Shown: positions 17,840 through 27,311 of the stretch, one piece after another
How positions within the stretch are numbered: the first letter of the stretch is position 1
Layout: each line of letters opens with the position of its first letter
Assembly: GCA_028279405.1 (NCBI GenBank)
Contig: JANQNU010000090.1
Span: 62,001 to 126,000, forward strand
DNA length: 64,000 bases
Direction of reading: 5' to 3'
From: Phycisphaerae bacterium
GTDB taxonomy: Bacteria; Planctomycetota; Phycisphaerae; UBA1845; Fen-1342
The notes under the pieces: generated by a model
What the model saw: only the letters and a program-made list of their open reading frames with translations
Databases searched by the model: none
What the model was told of the DNA's origin: nothing
Translations under genes and position numbers: made by a program

Positions 17840-17857
17840 GATAACGGGGTGCTTCCT

Positions 17858-18976
17858 CTAGTTCCGAGACGGTACCGGCCCCGCGACCACCGGTCCGGAC
17901 GACGGAGCGTCCACGCGCCGTTGGGGTCGCACGTCTCCCGCCAGGTATCGATTGAAGAAATCCGTCACCATCCGCTGGTACTGCTCGTTATGGATCACGA
18001 CCGCCTGATTGTGCCGCGCACCGGGAGCGATCCAGAGGTACTTCGGCTGGCCGGCGATTGCATAGAGCTTGCGACTCTGCTCCACGGGCAGGTACGAGTC
18101 CTTCTCACCATGAATGAAGAGCATCGGCGACGGCTTCATCCGTAACAACGCCTTCCGCACTGAAGGGAACCGGCATCGAAACTCACGGCTCGCGAACTGG
18201 ATCATCGCCCAGCGCAGGAACCGCCAGAAGAACGGATGATGGTTCTCGTACAGCACTCGTACCTTCGCAAAGATGTACGCCCAGCGCTTCATCAGGTACT
18301 CGATCGTCGTATCCGTGCTGAACGCCCCATCCGAGACAATGGCGCGAACCGTCGGATCCTCGCCGGCCGCAATGATCGCGGCGCAGGCGCCGCGCGAGAT
18401 CCCGAACAGGCCGATGTGCACCGGGCGTCCCTGCTCGCGAAGCCACTGCTGCGCGAACGCGAGCGCTCCGCGCATATCATTAATCTCACGCTCGGTCACC
18501 CATTGTCTCGGCGTGTAGCCCGGCTCCGCTTCGGTCTGGCCATGTGCTCGAAAGTCGAAGGTCAGAATATCGTAGCCCGACAGATACAGGTCACGGCAGT
18601 AGCGACCGCAGGAGTGCATGTCGGAGCAGTATTCGTGCGCGAAGATGATCAGCCCGCGCTGCGGCGCCGCGCTGGCGGACCGCACCAGCATTCCGTTCAG
18701 CGGCAATCCATCGTACGCCGGGAAGCGAACCGCCTCGCCGGTCAGGCGCTCGAAACCCAGCGGGTTGCGCGCCAACGGTGGCTTGGTGGTCCGCATGATG
18801 TTCAGCGAGATGCGCACATACTTGAGGATGATCAGAATCGGCACGATCACGAGAAAGATGATCGTCGAGACGATCGCCACGAGCGCCCAGTTACGGGCAA
18901 GCGCATCGAGGATCGAATGCAGAAATGCGACCACGGCACCTCCGGCGGACTCGGGGATTGCCGCCTCAATGGGCAT
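17858..18976 (-). CDS. Membrane-anchored alpha/beta hydrolase
   Basis: A 372-residue protein with an N-terminal membrane segment (about residues 30-55, ALVAIVSTIIFLVIVPILIIL) and an alpha/beta hydrolase domain. The nucleophile elbow is GISRG, the acid is probably the Asp in HGEKDSYLP, and the base is the His in ARHNQAV. GYDILTFDFRAHGQ is the oxyanion-side strand of the fold. The substrate is unknown; the pairing with a GH3 acyl-adenylating enzyme suggests an ester or amide substrate. Start is 3 bases after the upstream stop. Confidence 0.82.
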   Translation of the reverse strand: MPIEAAIPESAGGAVVAFLHSILDALARNWALVAIVSTIIFLVIVPILIILKYVRISLNIMRTTKPPLARNPLGFERLTGEAVRFPAYDGLPLNGMLVRSASAAPQRGLIIFAHEYCSDMHSCGRYCRDLYLSGYDILTFDFRAHGQTEAEPGYTPRQWVTEREINDMRGALAFAQQWLREQGRPVHIGLFGISRGACAAIIAAGEDPTVRAIVSDGAFSTDTTIEYLMKRWAYIFAKVRVLYENHHPFFWRFLRWAMIQFASREFRCRFPSVRKALLRMKPSPMLFIHGEKDSYLPVEQSRKLYAIAGQPKYLWIAPGARHNQAVVIHNEQYQRMVTDFFNRYLAGDVRPQRRVDAPSSGPVVAGPVPSRN

Positions 18977-18979
18977 GGA

Positions 18980-20329
18980 TCATACGGTTCCGCGAGCCGA
19001 ACGTCCACGCCGAGCCCAAAGCCCCGCCAATCCGGACGCCAGCACGGCCACGTAGACCGGGACGAAGACTGCGGCTGCGACCCACGTCGGCATGTCCCAT
19101 TCGCCGACCGTCTCGCGCACTCGATCCGCCTCCCATGCGAAGACGACCGTCACGACGGCCACAATCCAAGGACAGGCGCGGCGCGCGCACAACGCAGGGA
19201 GCAGCCAGGTGAGATACCATGGGTGCACCGTCGGCAGCAGCAGGATCGCGCCGCCCAGAATCCACAGCATGGCCCGGGCCGCAGATAAGCGAAACCCGGC
19301 AACGGCGAGCGCGATCAGAACGATCGCCGCACTCGCCAAAGCGCCTGCGACGGCGGGGTCCACGGCCTGGCGCAGGATCGACTGCGCCAGGTCAAGCGTG
19401 TGAAAGGCGTCGGCGAAATGGCGCAGTGGCCCGACGATCGCGAGCCCGGCATCCTTGTAGGCGATCGCGGGCAGCAGAACCATCGCCGCCACCAGCAAGG
19501 TCCCGACGGCTGCTGAGGCCGGTCCGCGAATTCGGCCGGACGCTCGGCGATTCAGGTCCGTCACCCACCATGGCAGCAGCAGGAGCGGCACCCACTTGGC
19601 CCCGACGGCCAGTCCCAGCCCAGCGCCAGCGAGCGCAATGAGCGCGTAAGAACCGCGCCGACGCGCTTGTTCGTCGGCGACCAGCCAGGTGGCGATCCCC
19701 AACACGACGAACGCATCGAGATGCGCCTCGCGCGCGAACGCCGCCAAGGTCAGCGGGCAGAGCGCATAAATGCCCGCCCAACCTTCGGGCATTCCGCGTC
19801 GGCGCAACCAGCCCGCCAGCAATACGACCGCTCCGAGGTCGGCCGCGACCATCACGAGTTTGACCGTCATCAGGTTCGGGCTGATGGCTGCGATGGTCGT
19901 AAAGACGAGTTGGATGGTCGGCGGGTAAATCGCAGCGTGCTCGGGATGGTTGACCAGTGGCCAATGATCGTCGCGGAGCGACCGCAGTACCTCGGCGTCC
20001 GGCGCAAGCAGATAGGGGTTGTAACCCGCGAGCCGAACGCGACCTTCCCAGACATATCGATACACATCATCCGAAACCGGTGCCGGAAGCAGTACCGCCC
20101 GAAACAACAGCCCGATCAACAACAGGTTACGAAGCGACAACGGGCGTTTCTGCGACGTTTCCGCGTCGTAGAGGCTACGAAGCAGGAGCAGCCAGCCGCC
20201 TGCCGCGACCACATAGCAGGCCTGCATCAGACGAGTCGGCTGGTCGCCAAGCGTGATCCACGCCAGCAGGTAGCCGAACGGGTACGTCGAGATCAGCCCC
20301 ACTGCAATTGCCGGCAACCATCGCGTCAT
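18980..20329 (-). CDS. GT-C membrane glycosyltransferase (GT87/mannosyltransferase-like)
   Basis: A 449-residue multipass protein from ATG 20329; a TTG at 20365 would extend it. The segment SDDVYRYVWEGRVRLAGYNPYLLAP, then AIYPPTIQ, then AREAHLDAFVVLGI is characteristic of bacterial polyprenyl-phosphate-mannose-dependent GT-C enzymes. Around eleven hydrophobic segments follow. First gene of a likely three-gene operon with the hydrolase and GH3 protein. The transferred sugar is not predictable. Confidence 0.78.
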   Translation of the reverse strand: MTRWLPAIAVGLISTYPFGYLLAWITLGDQPTRLMQACYVVAAGGWLLLLRSLYDAETSQKRPLSLRNLLLIGLLFRAVLLPAPVSDDVYRYVWEGRVRLAGYNPYLLAPDAEVLRSLRDDHWPLVNHPEHAAIYPPTIQLVFTTIAAISPNLMTVKLVMVAADLGAVVLLAGWLRRRGMPEGWAGIYALCPLTLAAFAREAHLDAFVVLGIATWLVADEQARRRGSYALIALAGAGLGLAVGAKWVPLLLLPWWVTDLNRRASGRIRGPASAAVGTLLVAAMVLLPAIAYKDAGLAIVGPLRHFADAFHTLDLAQSILRQAVDPAVAGALASAAIVLIALAVAGFRLSAARAMLWILGGAILLLPTVHPWYLTWLLPALCARRACPWIVAVVTVVFAWEADRVRETVGEWDMPTWVAAAVFVPVYVAVLASGLAGLWARRGRSARGTV

Positions 20330-20469
20330 AGCGCTCGGGATACCGCGAAGGCGACACAGTGACAAGCGGCGTCAACGCTCCCGACCTCGCAAGACGACGT
20401 TCTGAACACAGGCAAACGATCGGGCGTCGCCTCTTTGCATTGCCAGGGCCACCCGAGCGACGCGCCTTT

Positions 20470-20713
20470 GATCCCCTCGCTCGCGCTCGGGGCTCGTTAT
20501 GTGAGCCCTGGGACGCCAATACGAGCCCCGAGCGCGAGCGAGGGGATCCGATACCGCCGATCGGCAAGCGAAGGCGAGCCCGACTGGTACGCAACAATTC
20601 GAGCGCCACCGGTGCCCGTCACTAGCGCTCCGGGCTCGCCTGGGCGACTCCTTACGGAGCACCAACGCGCGCCCTGGGAGACCAATACGAGCCGCGAGCG
20701 CGAGCGAGGGGTC
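20470..20713. repeat. Inverted GC-rich hairpin repeats
   Basis: A 28-base element at 20470-20497 is repeated as an exact inverted copy at 20521-20548, so the two can pair over a 23-base loop. Each copy itself contains CTCGCTCGCGCTCGGGGCTCG-type internal symmetry. A diverged third copy lies near 20689-20712. No gene is seen in 20366-20837. Confidence 0.85.
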
Positions 20714-20837
20714 GACGACGGACGAAACGCCCCCCCCGCCCTGAGTTCGTGGACGGTCCATAGAAGGCGTGCGTGAACCATGCCAACGATCCGTCGCCGA
20801 TAATAAATGGGCTCCTCGGAAAATCGCGGCGGTGTAG

Positions 20838-20866
20838 TTGTCCCCGCCTGATTTCGGCGCTATGCT
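20838..20866 (+). promoter_or_regulatory. Predicted promoter for the secreted protein at 20933
   Basis: TTGTCC and TATGCT are separated by 17 bases, with a leader of about 60 bases to the ATG at 20933. Both boxes match four of six consensus positions. Confidence 0.45.
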
Positions 20867-20932
20867 TGATTGCACGCCAAAAGCGACGTGGTACACGATC
20901 TGTGCGCCCGGGCTCCCTCGGAGACAGGTTTG

Positions 20933-21964
20933 ATGCGACGATACACTCCGGCCTTTTTCACGATGTTGTTCTGCACCTCCGCATTTGCCGAAGTGCTTGC
21001 GATACGCGGGGCAACGGACGTTCAGCTACAGGAATTCCTGTTCAACGAACCCGGCGACCTCGAAGAGGTTTCCGAGGACTTTCCGGGCACGTCGGACGAG
21101 CTGCCGATCGCTGCGGTGACGAAACTGGTCGCGCTCGATCCGGAGGAGGCGGCGGGCTCGGTGGCCGCCCTGTTCGCCGACCCGACCGAGCTGGACCAGC
21201 CCAATCCCGAAGAATTCGCGATGAACTTCGCGCTCAGCAGCGTAACGCCGCATACGTATTACGAAGCGCTGGCTGCCTCGTCGGAGGAGCGTGATATCGT
21301 CTTCAGTTCGGCGGAGATCGTCGGCACGCAGGATGGCGACGAGATCGAGCTGATTGGCCGGCTGTTCCTCGACGGGGCGCTGACGATCTTCGCTGCGGAG
21401 TCGGCGAAAGATATCTCGAATGTCGATGTCACGCTGCGGGTTACGGTCACCAAGATCGCCAGCGACGAGACCGAGACCACGGTGTTCGAAGGCACAGTGA
21501 CGCTCGCGGGCGCGGCCGATGGGCAGGTAACCATCGAAGCGGACGGCGATCTGCCGACCGACACGCTCGTGCTGTCCGACCTTTCGGTCCTGAACCCGGA
21601 CTTCGGCGTGTTCCAGGTGCTGATCATTCCGCCGATGGAGCTTGATTATCAGTATGACGCGGTTGTTGGCGAGCAGTTCACGCTCGCCGCGAAGTTTCAG
21701 GTCGAGGGGCGCAACGACGTGGACGGCATCGGCTGCGCCGCCATCATCGGCACGCCGGTCGATTCGCTGAACGAGGTGATCGCACTGACGGCCGACGCGG
21801 CGACCGCGAACATGATGCAGCGGCAAATCCGGCAGGAGCGCGACGCACCAACCGGCACGCTCGTCTTCCAACCCCAGACCCCGACGTTCGGCCTCTGTCC
21901 GGCAGCAGGGCTTTTCTCCCTCGGGATGCTCGCGTTCGGAATCTTCGTCACGCGACGACCCTAG
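20933..21964 (+). CDS. Secreted acidic protein with C-terminal membrane anchor
   Basis: A 343-residue protein from ATG 20933, which has GGAG upstream; the frame extends to 20870 but without a better start. The signal peptide is MRRYTPAFFTMLFCTSAFAE. The mature part is acidic and probably all-beta. The C-terminus has a hydrophobic helix (PAAGLFSLGMLAFGIFV) followed by TRRP, the same layout as PEP-CTERM tails but without the PEP motif (TFGLCPA instead). It may be a variant sorting signal. No recognised domain. Confidence 0.72.
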   Translation: MRRYTPAFFTMLFCTSAFAEVLAIRGATDVQLQEFLFNEPGDLEEVSEDFPGTSDELPIAAVTKLVALDPEEAAGSVAALFADPTELDQPNPEEFAMNFALSSVTPHTYYEALAASSEERDIVFSSAEIVGTQDGDEIELIGRLFLDGALTIFAAESAKDISNVDVTLRVTVTKIASDETETTVFEGTVTLAGAADGQVTIEADGDLPTDTLVLSDLSVLNPDFGVFQVLIIPPMELDYQYDAVVGEQFTLAAKFQVEGRNDVDGIGCAAIIGTPVDSLNEVIALTADAATANMMQRQIRQERDAPTGTLVFQPQTPTFGLCPAAGLFSLGMLAFGIFVTRRP

Positions 21965-22064
21965 TCGACACAGGCCCGTTCGCGGCTGCGATCCGGTTGC
22001 CCGACAAGACGCGACAACCGTTGCCGTTGAAAACTCCGGCGAGATCGCGGACGATCCGGTTTGA

Positions 22065-23288
22065 ATGTTCTACTTACGGTTGATCATCTCGGCGATCCGT
22101 AGCCTGGACGCGAACTTCCTGCGCTCGATCCTCGCGACGCTCGGCGTGCTGATCGGCGTCTCGTCAGTCGTCGCGTGCATGTCGATCATGGAGGGGTTCT
22201 CGAACAACCTGATGCGGCAGTTCAAGTCGCTCGGGTCGAATCTGCTGTACGTCATGCCGCAGTCCACACTCGTCGGTGGGCGGCAGCGCGCCCTCGCCCA
22301 GACCCTGACGCTCGATGATTGTGAGGCGATCAAGCGCGAGTTGGGCGGCGAACTGGCCGCGATCGCCCCTCAAGCGACCGGCTCGGCGACAATCAAACGC
22401 TTCCAGAAATCGGACACGTTTCCGGTCATCGCGACCTCTGACGCCTACTTCGATGTCCACGCCTTTGACGCCGCCTCGGGCAGGGTTTTCACCACGGATG
22501 ACGCACGGGACGAGTCTTCGAGCGTCTGTTGCCTCGGCGACCGCGTCGCGGAGCGGTTGTTCGGCGGAATGGAGCCCGTGGGGCAAAGCGTGAAGATCAA
22601 CTCCGTCCCCTATCGCGTCGTCGGCGTCATGGAGGAGAAAGGGAGTCTGGGGTTCCTCAACGCCGACGAGGTTGTGTACATTCCGATTGCGGCCGGGCTC
22701 AAGCGTTTTCTCAACCGCCGATGGCTGGACAGCATCACGGTCGCTGCTGAGGATCCAAATCGGCTCGAGGCAATCGAGAAGAAGCTGGTTCTGCAATTGC
22801 GTACGCTGCACGGGACGGCCAAGGCGGGCAAACCGGACGATTTCCGCGTTACGAATCAGGAATCGTCGCTCGAGAACTTCAAGCAGATCATGCTCTACTT
22901 CCGCGTGGTGTTCTACAGCATTGCGGGCATCAGCCTGGTCGTCGGCGGAATTGGCATCATGAACATCATGCTGGTATCGGTCACCGAGCGGACGCGTGAG
23001 ATCGGCGTTCGGATGGCGGTCGGCGCCCGGCGGTGGGACATTCTCGTGCAGTTCCTCGTGGAGTCGCTGATCATCAGTCTTTTCGGGGGCGCGTTCGGAT
23101 TGCTGCTGGGGGCGATGTTCGCCGACCTGCTCGGGAAGGTGATCGAGGGATTCTTCAAGACGGAAATCACGGCCGGCATCATCTGGACCGCCTTGCTGAC
23201 ATCCGTGCTGGTCGGGGTGTTTTCCGGCGTCTACCCCGCCTGGAAGGCCAGCCGACAAAACCCGGTGGATGCGCTACGCTACGAGTAG
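22065..23288 (+). CDS. MacB/FtsX-type ABC transporter permease
   Basis: A 407-residue permease with one N-terminal and three C-terminal membrane segments around a large periplasmic MacB-PCD domain. Typical blocks are NFLRSILATLGVLIGVSSVV, LGSNLLYVMPQ, VVGVMEEKGSLGFLN, GIGIMNIMLVSVTERTREIGVRMAVGARR and a closing SGVYPAWKASRQNPVDALRYE. Such permeases work with a MacB/LolD-like ATPase in mechanotransmission, lipoprotein or peptide export. No ATPase or membrane-fusion partner gene is adjacent, so it is an orphan here. Confidence 0.9.
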   Translation: MFYLRLIISAIRSLDANFLRSILATLGVLIGVSSVVACMSIMEGFSNNLMRQFKSLGSNLLYVMPQSTLVGGRQRALAQTLTLDDCEAIKRELGGELAAIAPQATGSATIKRFQKSDTFPVIATSDAYFDVHAFDAASGRVFTTDDARDESSSVCCLGDRVAERLFGGMEPVGQSVKINSVPYRVVGVMEEKGSLGFLNADEVVYIPIAAGLKRFLNRRWLDSITVAAEDPNRLEAIEKKLVLQLRTLHGTAKAGKPDDFRVTNQESSLENFKQIMLYFRVVFYSIAGISLVVGGIGIMNIMLVSVTERTREIGVRMAVGARRWDILVQFLVESLIISLFGGAFGLLLGAMFADLLGKVIEGFFKTEITAGIIWTALLTSVLVGVFSGVYPAWKASRQNPVDALRYE

Positions 23289-23392
23289 CGGCCGGGTGAC
23301 GACGCGGCGCCGAGCGGCTAGTATCCCGCGAGCGAATTCGAGGCGGTCCGTGCAGCGTTGCGGCACGCGACCGAGTGATTTGGAGCACAGGT

Positions 23393-23995
23393 TTGGCGAT
23401 CCGTTTCCGCTGCAAACAGTGTCAGGAACCGATCGAGGTCGACGAGGAGCTGGCTGAAAAGCTGGCCCGCTGCCCGTTCTGCCAGACGGTCGTGACCGTT
23501 CCCGGTCGCTCGGAAGTCGAGATCGACGAGGTCGCCACGGCGCGGCCGGTCGAGCCTGCTTCGGGTGGATTGCCTCCGGTGCCGGCGGCGAACGTCCCGT
23601 TGCACGTCGGCCCGCGGCCAATGACCTACGCACAGCACGGTGCCGTGGCATACGGAAACTACTCGCTGATCGCGACGGCGCTTTTCATTACGCTCACTGT
23701 GGCCATGGCAGTGATCCTGGCAATCGAGCTCTCGCATATACAGGCGGGCTCGTCCCAGCCGACCCAGCCCCCGTCCTTTGCCGAGGCGACGGAAATGCTG
23801 GAGGATGTCCGCAATCGGAAGCCGTGGATCAGCGCCTTGCCGATGGGTGGCCTTTTCTTCGCGCTAATCGGCCTCGTTTTCGGTATCATCTCATTATCCA
23901 AGTGGGTTGGAAGCTGGCGTGGCTGGGTTGCCGTCACGATTTGTGGCGGGTACCTGCTGATGAGTTGTGTCGGGGCGCTTCTCACGCTGGTGTAG
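23393..23995 (+). CDS. Zinc-ribbon membrane protein
   Basis: A 200-residue protein from TTG 23393, with GGAG 7 bases upstream; a GTG at 23375 is possible. The N-terminus has two CxxC pairs (FRCKQCQEPIEV and RCPFCQTVVTVP), an MJ0042-like zinc ribbon common in planctomycete proteins. Three hydrophobic segments follow (about residues 88-110, 140-162 and 172-196). Function unknown. Confidence 0.7.
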   Translation: MAIRFRCKQCQEPIEVDEELAEKLARCPFCQTVVTVPGRSEVEIDEVATARPVEPASGGLPPVPAANVPLHVGPRPMTYAQHGAVAYGNYSLIATALFITLTVAMAVILAIELSHIQAGSSQPTQPPSFAEATEMLEDVRNRKPWISALPMGGLFFALIGLVFGIISLSKWVGSWRGWVAVTICGGYLLMSCVGALLTLV

Positions 23996-24037
23996 TTTGA
24001 AACCGTTCCCTCACCGGGCTCGTAGGAAATAGAATCG

Positions 24038-24484
24038 ATGGCGATCAAGAAGGACACTGAGGAGACCGCACCGTCAGAGGGGCCCCGTTTCCAGAAGCTC
24101 TTCACGCTTGACGAAGCGAACCGGGCGCTCGTGCTCGTTCGCCGCGTCGTCGCGGAGATTCGCCAGCACTACGGGGTGCTGCTGGCGACATACCAAAAAA
24201 TGCAGGAGTTCGGGCGCGATCTCGAAAACAGCGACGAGTTCGCTGCCTGCCGGGAGAAGCTCGAGGCACTCACCGACCAGCTAAACCGGCTGAACGCCGA
24301 GTTGCTGGAGATCGGCTGCTACCTCAAAGACTGGAAGCTGGGCCTGATCGACTTCCCCGCCGAACATCACGGGCGCGTCGTCTGGCTATGCTGGAAGGAC
24401 GGCGAGGACTCGATTGGCCATTGGCACGAACTCGACGTTGGTTTCCAGGGCCGCCGACCCGTCAGCGAATTGACCATCATCTGA
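24038..24484 (+). CDS. DUF2203 family protein
   Basis: A 148-residue cytoplasmic protein. FTLDEANRALVLVRRVV at the N-terminus, a central helical region, and the C-terminal signature GLIDFPAEHHGRVVWLCWKDGEDSIGHWHELDVGF match DUF2203. The conserved His, Trp and acidic residues suggest a ligand or metal site but no activity is established. Convergent with serS. Confidence 0.85.
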   Translation: MAIKKDTEETAPSEGPRFQKLFTLDEANRALVLVRRVVAEIRQHYGVLLATYQKMQEFGRDLENSDEFAACREKLEALTDQLNRLNAELLEIGCYLKDWKLGLIDFPAEHHGRVVWLCWKDGEDSIGHWHELDVGFQGRRPVSELTII

Positions 24485-24573
24485 CGGCATCCGGCCCCCT
24501 CGTTTGTCCGCCGCCCGGGCCAATATGACGGGCTGCGCGGCGGTGCTATCGCGCCGTGTCCCCCCTACGGTAT

Positions 24574-25857
24574 CTACGGCACGACGATCCGCTCCATGTT
24601 GTTCATGTACGGCCGCAGCGCCTGCGGGATGGTGACACTGCCGTCCTCGTTCTGGTTGGTCTCCAGAAGCGGAATCAGAATCCGCGGCGAAGCCACAACC
24701 GTGTTGTTGAGCGTGTGACAGAACTGCGGCTTGCCGTTGCCGTCTCGGTAGCGCAAGTTCAATCGTCGCGCCTGGAAATCGTGGAAGCGGCTGGCCGAGT
24801 GGGTTTCGCTATACGCCTCCCGGCTGGGCATCCAGGTCTCGATGTCGTACATCCGCACCTTGCCTTGTCCCATGTCGCCGGTGCAAACCTCGACGACCCG
24901 ATAGGGTAGCTCGAGCGCTCGCAGTACTTCCTCCGCGTTCTTGATGATCACCTCATGCCACTTCGCCGACTCCTCGGGTTCGGCCCGACACAGAACGACC
25001 TGCTCGAGCTTGTCGAAGAAGTGAATTCGATAGAGCCCGCGCGTGTCCTTGCCCGCGGCCCCGGCCTCACGTCGAAAACACGTACTCCGCGCGACGTATA
25101 GCTTGGGAAGGTCAGCCTGATCGAGGATCTCGTCCATGTGCAGGCCGGTAACCGGCACCTCGGCCGTGCCGACCAGGCACTGTTCGTCGCGCTCCGCGAG
25201 GTAGACTTCGTCACGATGCAGCGGAAAAAAGCCGGTACCGTACATCAACCGCTCGAGCACGAGCACCGGAACGGTCAACGGCATGAACCCACCTTGTATC
25301 ATGTTGTCCCAGGCGAGACGCAGCACCGCCTCGTGCAACATCGCGCCCGCCCCGCGCAGCACGTAGTTCCGCGAACCGGCAAGCTTGACCCCGCGCTCGA
25401 TATCGAACAGTCCGAGCTGTTCGCCAATCTCAACGTGGTCGCGGAAACGAAAACCGAACTGATCCTTACCACGCGGCGTACCAACCGTCCGCACCTCAAC
25501 ATTCTCGGCGTCACTGGCACCGACCGGTGCATCGGGATGCGGAATCTGCGGCACGCGCAACATGAGGTCGTGCTGCTCGGAATCAACCGTCTCGCGCTCG
25601 CCTTCGATCGCCTTCAGCCGGGCTTTGATCGGCGCCATCTCCTGGCTCATCCGCGCCTTGTCGTCCTTATCGGCTTTCGCAATCTGCTCACCGATCTGCT
25701 TCTGGCGATGGCGCAGCTCGTTGAACTCGGTCTCGAGCGTTCGACGACGGGCGTCAACCGCGAGCACTTGGTCAACGACCGCCGGGTCCATGTTTTTCAC
25801 GCGACAGGCCTGCCGGACCTCGTCGGGCGCTTCGCGAATCATACGGATATCAATCAT
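24574..25857 (-). CDS. serS: Seryl-tRNA synthetase
   Basis: A 427-residue class II aminoacyl-tRNA synthetase. The N-terminal half is the coiled-coil arm that grips the tRNA-Ser long variable arm (residues about 28-105, ETEFNELRHRQKQIGEQIAKADK). The catalytic domain contains TAEVPVTGLHMDE, motif 2 ARSTCFRREAGAAGKDTRGLYR and HFFDKLEQ, and motif 3 with LLETNQNEDGSVTIPQALRPYM. The length is normal and the gene appears complete. Confidence 0.96.
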   Translation of the reverse strand: MIDIRMIREAPDEVRQACRVKNMDPAVVDQVLAVDARRRTLETEFNELRHRQKQIGEQIAKADKDDKARMSQEMAPIKARLKAIEGERETVDSEQHDLMLRVPQIPHPDAPVGASDAENVEVRTVGTPRGKDQFGFRFRDHVEIGEQLGLFDIERGVKLAGSRNYVLRGAGAMLHEAVLRLAWDNMIQGGFMPLTVPVLVLERLMYGTGFFPLHRDEVYLAERDEQCLVGTAEVPVTGLHMDEILDQADLPKLYVARSTCFRREAGAAGKDTRGLYRIHFFDKLEQVVLCRAEPEESAKWHEVIIKNAEEVLRALELPYRVVEVCTGDMGQGKVRMYDIETWMPSREAYSETHSASRFHDFQARRLNLRYRDGNGKPQFCHTLNNTVVASPRILIPLLETNQNEDGSVTIPQALRPYMNNMERIVVP

Positions 25858-26161
25858 GACGGAATCGGCTCTCTCGCATAGGAACTTACGAATCGACGCG
25901 CACCAGTCCGCATCGTACCCGACCCGAGACTTCTGTCGACGGGCGTCAGCGGGCGAGACGCCGGCCTCATAGAGGGAGCTTGCTCCCGGGGCGGGACGCC
26001 CGCCTCACCCTGCGCTGGACTCCGACTCCGAAGGATCGTCGGAGACGAGGATCACGTCCCCTTTTCGTCCGCCGATCGAGACGCAATACTCAGGACGTCG
26101 CGCACGGCCCGCGCGCCGCGCAGGCAGACGTACGACCAAACGGCTTTTTTGGGAGTCCGAC
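25858..26161. repeat. Intergenic region with hairpin repeats
   Basis: Between serS and the GH172 gene. It includes GGGCGAGACGCC, the palindrome GGGAGCTTGCTCCC (about 25976-25989) and GGGACGCCCGCCTC, all members of the mosaic repeat family seen elsewhere. The rest should hold two divergent promoters, but none stands out. Confidence 0.6.
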
Positions 26162-27280
26162 ATGTTCGCACCGTCCGCGCTCGCCGCCCTGCCACACCTT
26201 CGCGACTACGTCAGCCGGCGTGTCAGCAGCTACGACCCCACCGGCGGAAACCGCGACTGGATCGACATCGAGCCATCGGAAACGCGGACGATCGCGACCA
26301 TGGACGGTCCCGGGTGCATCCGTCACATCTGGATGACCATGCTCTTTCAGGACGAGCGGCTCCTGCGCGGCGTGCTCCTCCGGTTCTACTGGGACGACTG
26401 CCCGGAACCGAGCATCGAATGCCCGATCGGCGACTTCTTCGGGCTGGGCCACGCAAAACGCAAGAACTTCGTCACCGCCGTCAATCAGATGAGCCCGCAG
26501 GAAGGCCGCGGCTTCAACTCCTGGTGGCCGATGCCCTTTCGCGAACGGGCGCGCGTCGAAGTCTTAAACCCCTCGGACGAAACATTCCCGCTGTACTTTT
26601 ACTTCGACTACGAGTCATACGATTCACCGGCCAGACTCGACGGACAATCGTACCTCCACGTCCAATGGCGCCGGGAAAACCCGACCGCCGGCTGGGGCGC
26701 CGAGTACGACCACCTCAAAGGCGTCGACGAGGAACAATGGCGCCAAAAGATGTTCTTCGGCGACGATCCGCGCAGTCTCAATACCGACGGAAAGGAAAAC
26801 TACGTCATCCTCGAATCGAATGGCGACGGCATCTACTGTGGCGCCCACCTCGATATCGACATCTTTCGCCGACAGAAGAACGACTGGTTCGGCGAGGGGG
26901 ACGACATGATCTTCGTCGACGGAGAAGCCTGGCCGCCGAACCTGCACGGAACCGGTACCGAAGACTGGTGCAACACGGCCTTCGGACCGTCCGAAGAGTA
27001 CCACGCGCCCTACCACGGTGTGCTGCTTTACAACGGTAACGAAACCTGGAAATGGAAAGGAAAGCAGTCGATCTACCGTTACCACATCGAGGACCCGATC
27101 CGGTTTCGAAAGTCGATCCGCGTCACGATCGAGCACGGCCACGCCAACAAACTCGAGAACGACTACTCCAGCACCGCCTACTATTACCTCTCCCAACCGC
27201 AACGGGGCGGGCCCGCCTTGCCCCCAATGGCTGACCGCTTCCCGCGACCGGACGAGCCGCCCTACCCAACCGGCGATTGA
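26162..27280 (+). CDS. DUF2961 / glycoside hydrolase family 172-like protein
   Basis: A 372-residue protein with the DUF2961 motifs in order: MDGPGCIRHIWMT, CPIGDFFGLGHA, SWWPMPFRERARVEVLN, HVQWRRENP, GDDMIFVDGEAWPPNLHGTGTEDW and YRYHIEDPIRFRKSIRVTIEHG. GH172 members act on fructofuranosyl or arabinofuranosyl linkages. The start at 26162 has GGAG 6 bases upstream. There is no signal peptide, so an intracellular substrate, perhaps an imported oligosaccharide, is likely. The convergent downstream regulator may or may not be related. Confidence 0.87.
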   Translation: MFAPSALAALPHLRDYVSRRVSSYDPTGGNRDWIDIEPSETRTIATMDGPGCIRHIWMTMLFQDERLLRGVLLRFYWDDCPEPSIECPIGDFFGLGHAKRKNFVTAVNQMSPQEGRGFNSWWPMPFRERARVEVLNPSDETFPLYFYFDYESYDSPARLDGQSYLHVQWRRENPTAGWGAEYDHLKGVDEEQWRQKMFFGDDPRSLNTDGKENYVILESNGDGIYCGAHLDIDIFRRQKNDWFGEGDDMIFVDGEAWPPNLHGTGTEDWCNTAFGPSEEYHAPYHGVLLYNGNETWKWKGKQSIYRYHIEDPIRFRKSIRVTIEHGHANKLENDYSSTAYYYLSQPQRGGPALPPMADRFPRPDEPPYPTGD

Positions 27281-27311
27281 ACACCCATGCGGTCCGGCAA
27301 CGCCGAAACGA

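Noticed and set aside
22164-23258. 364-codon ORF on the minus strand opposite the permease
   Set aside because: No domain; the plus strand carries the full MacB permease signature.
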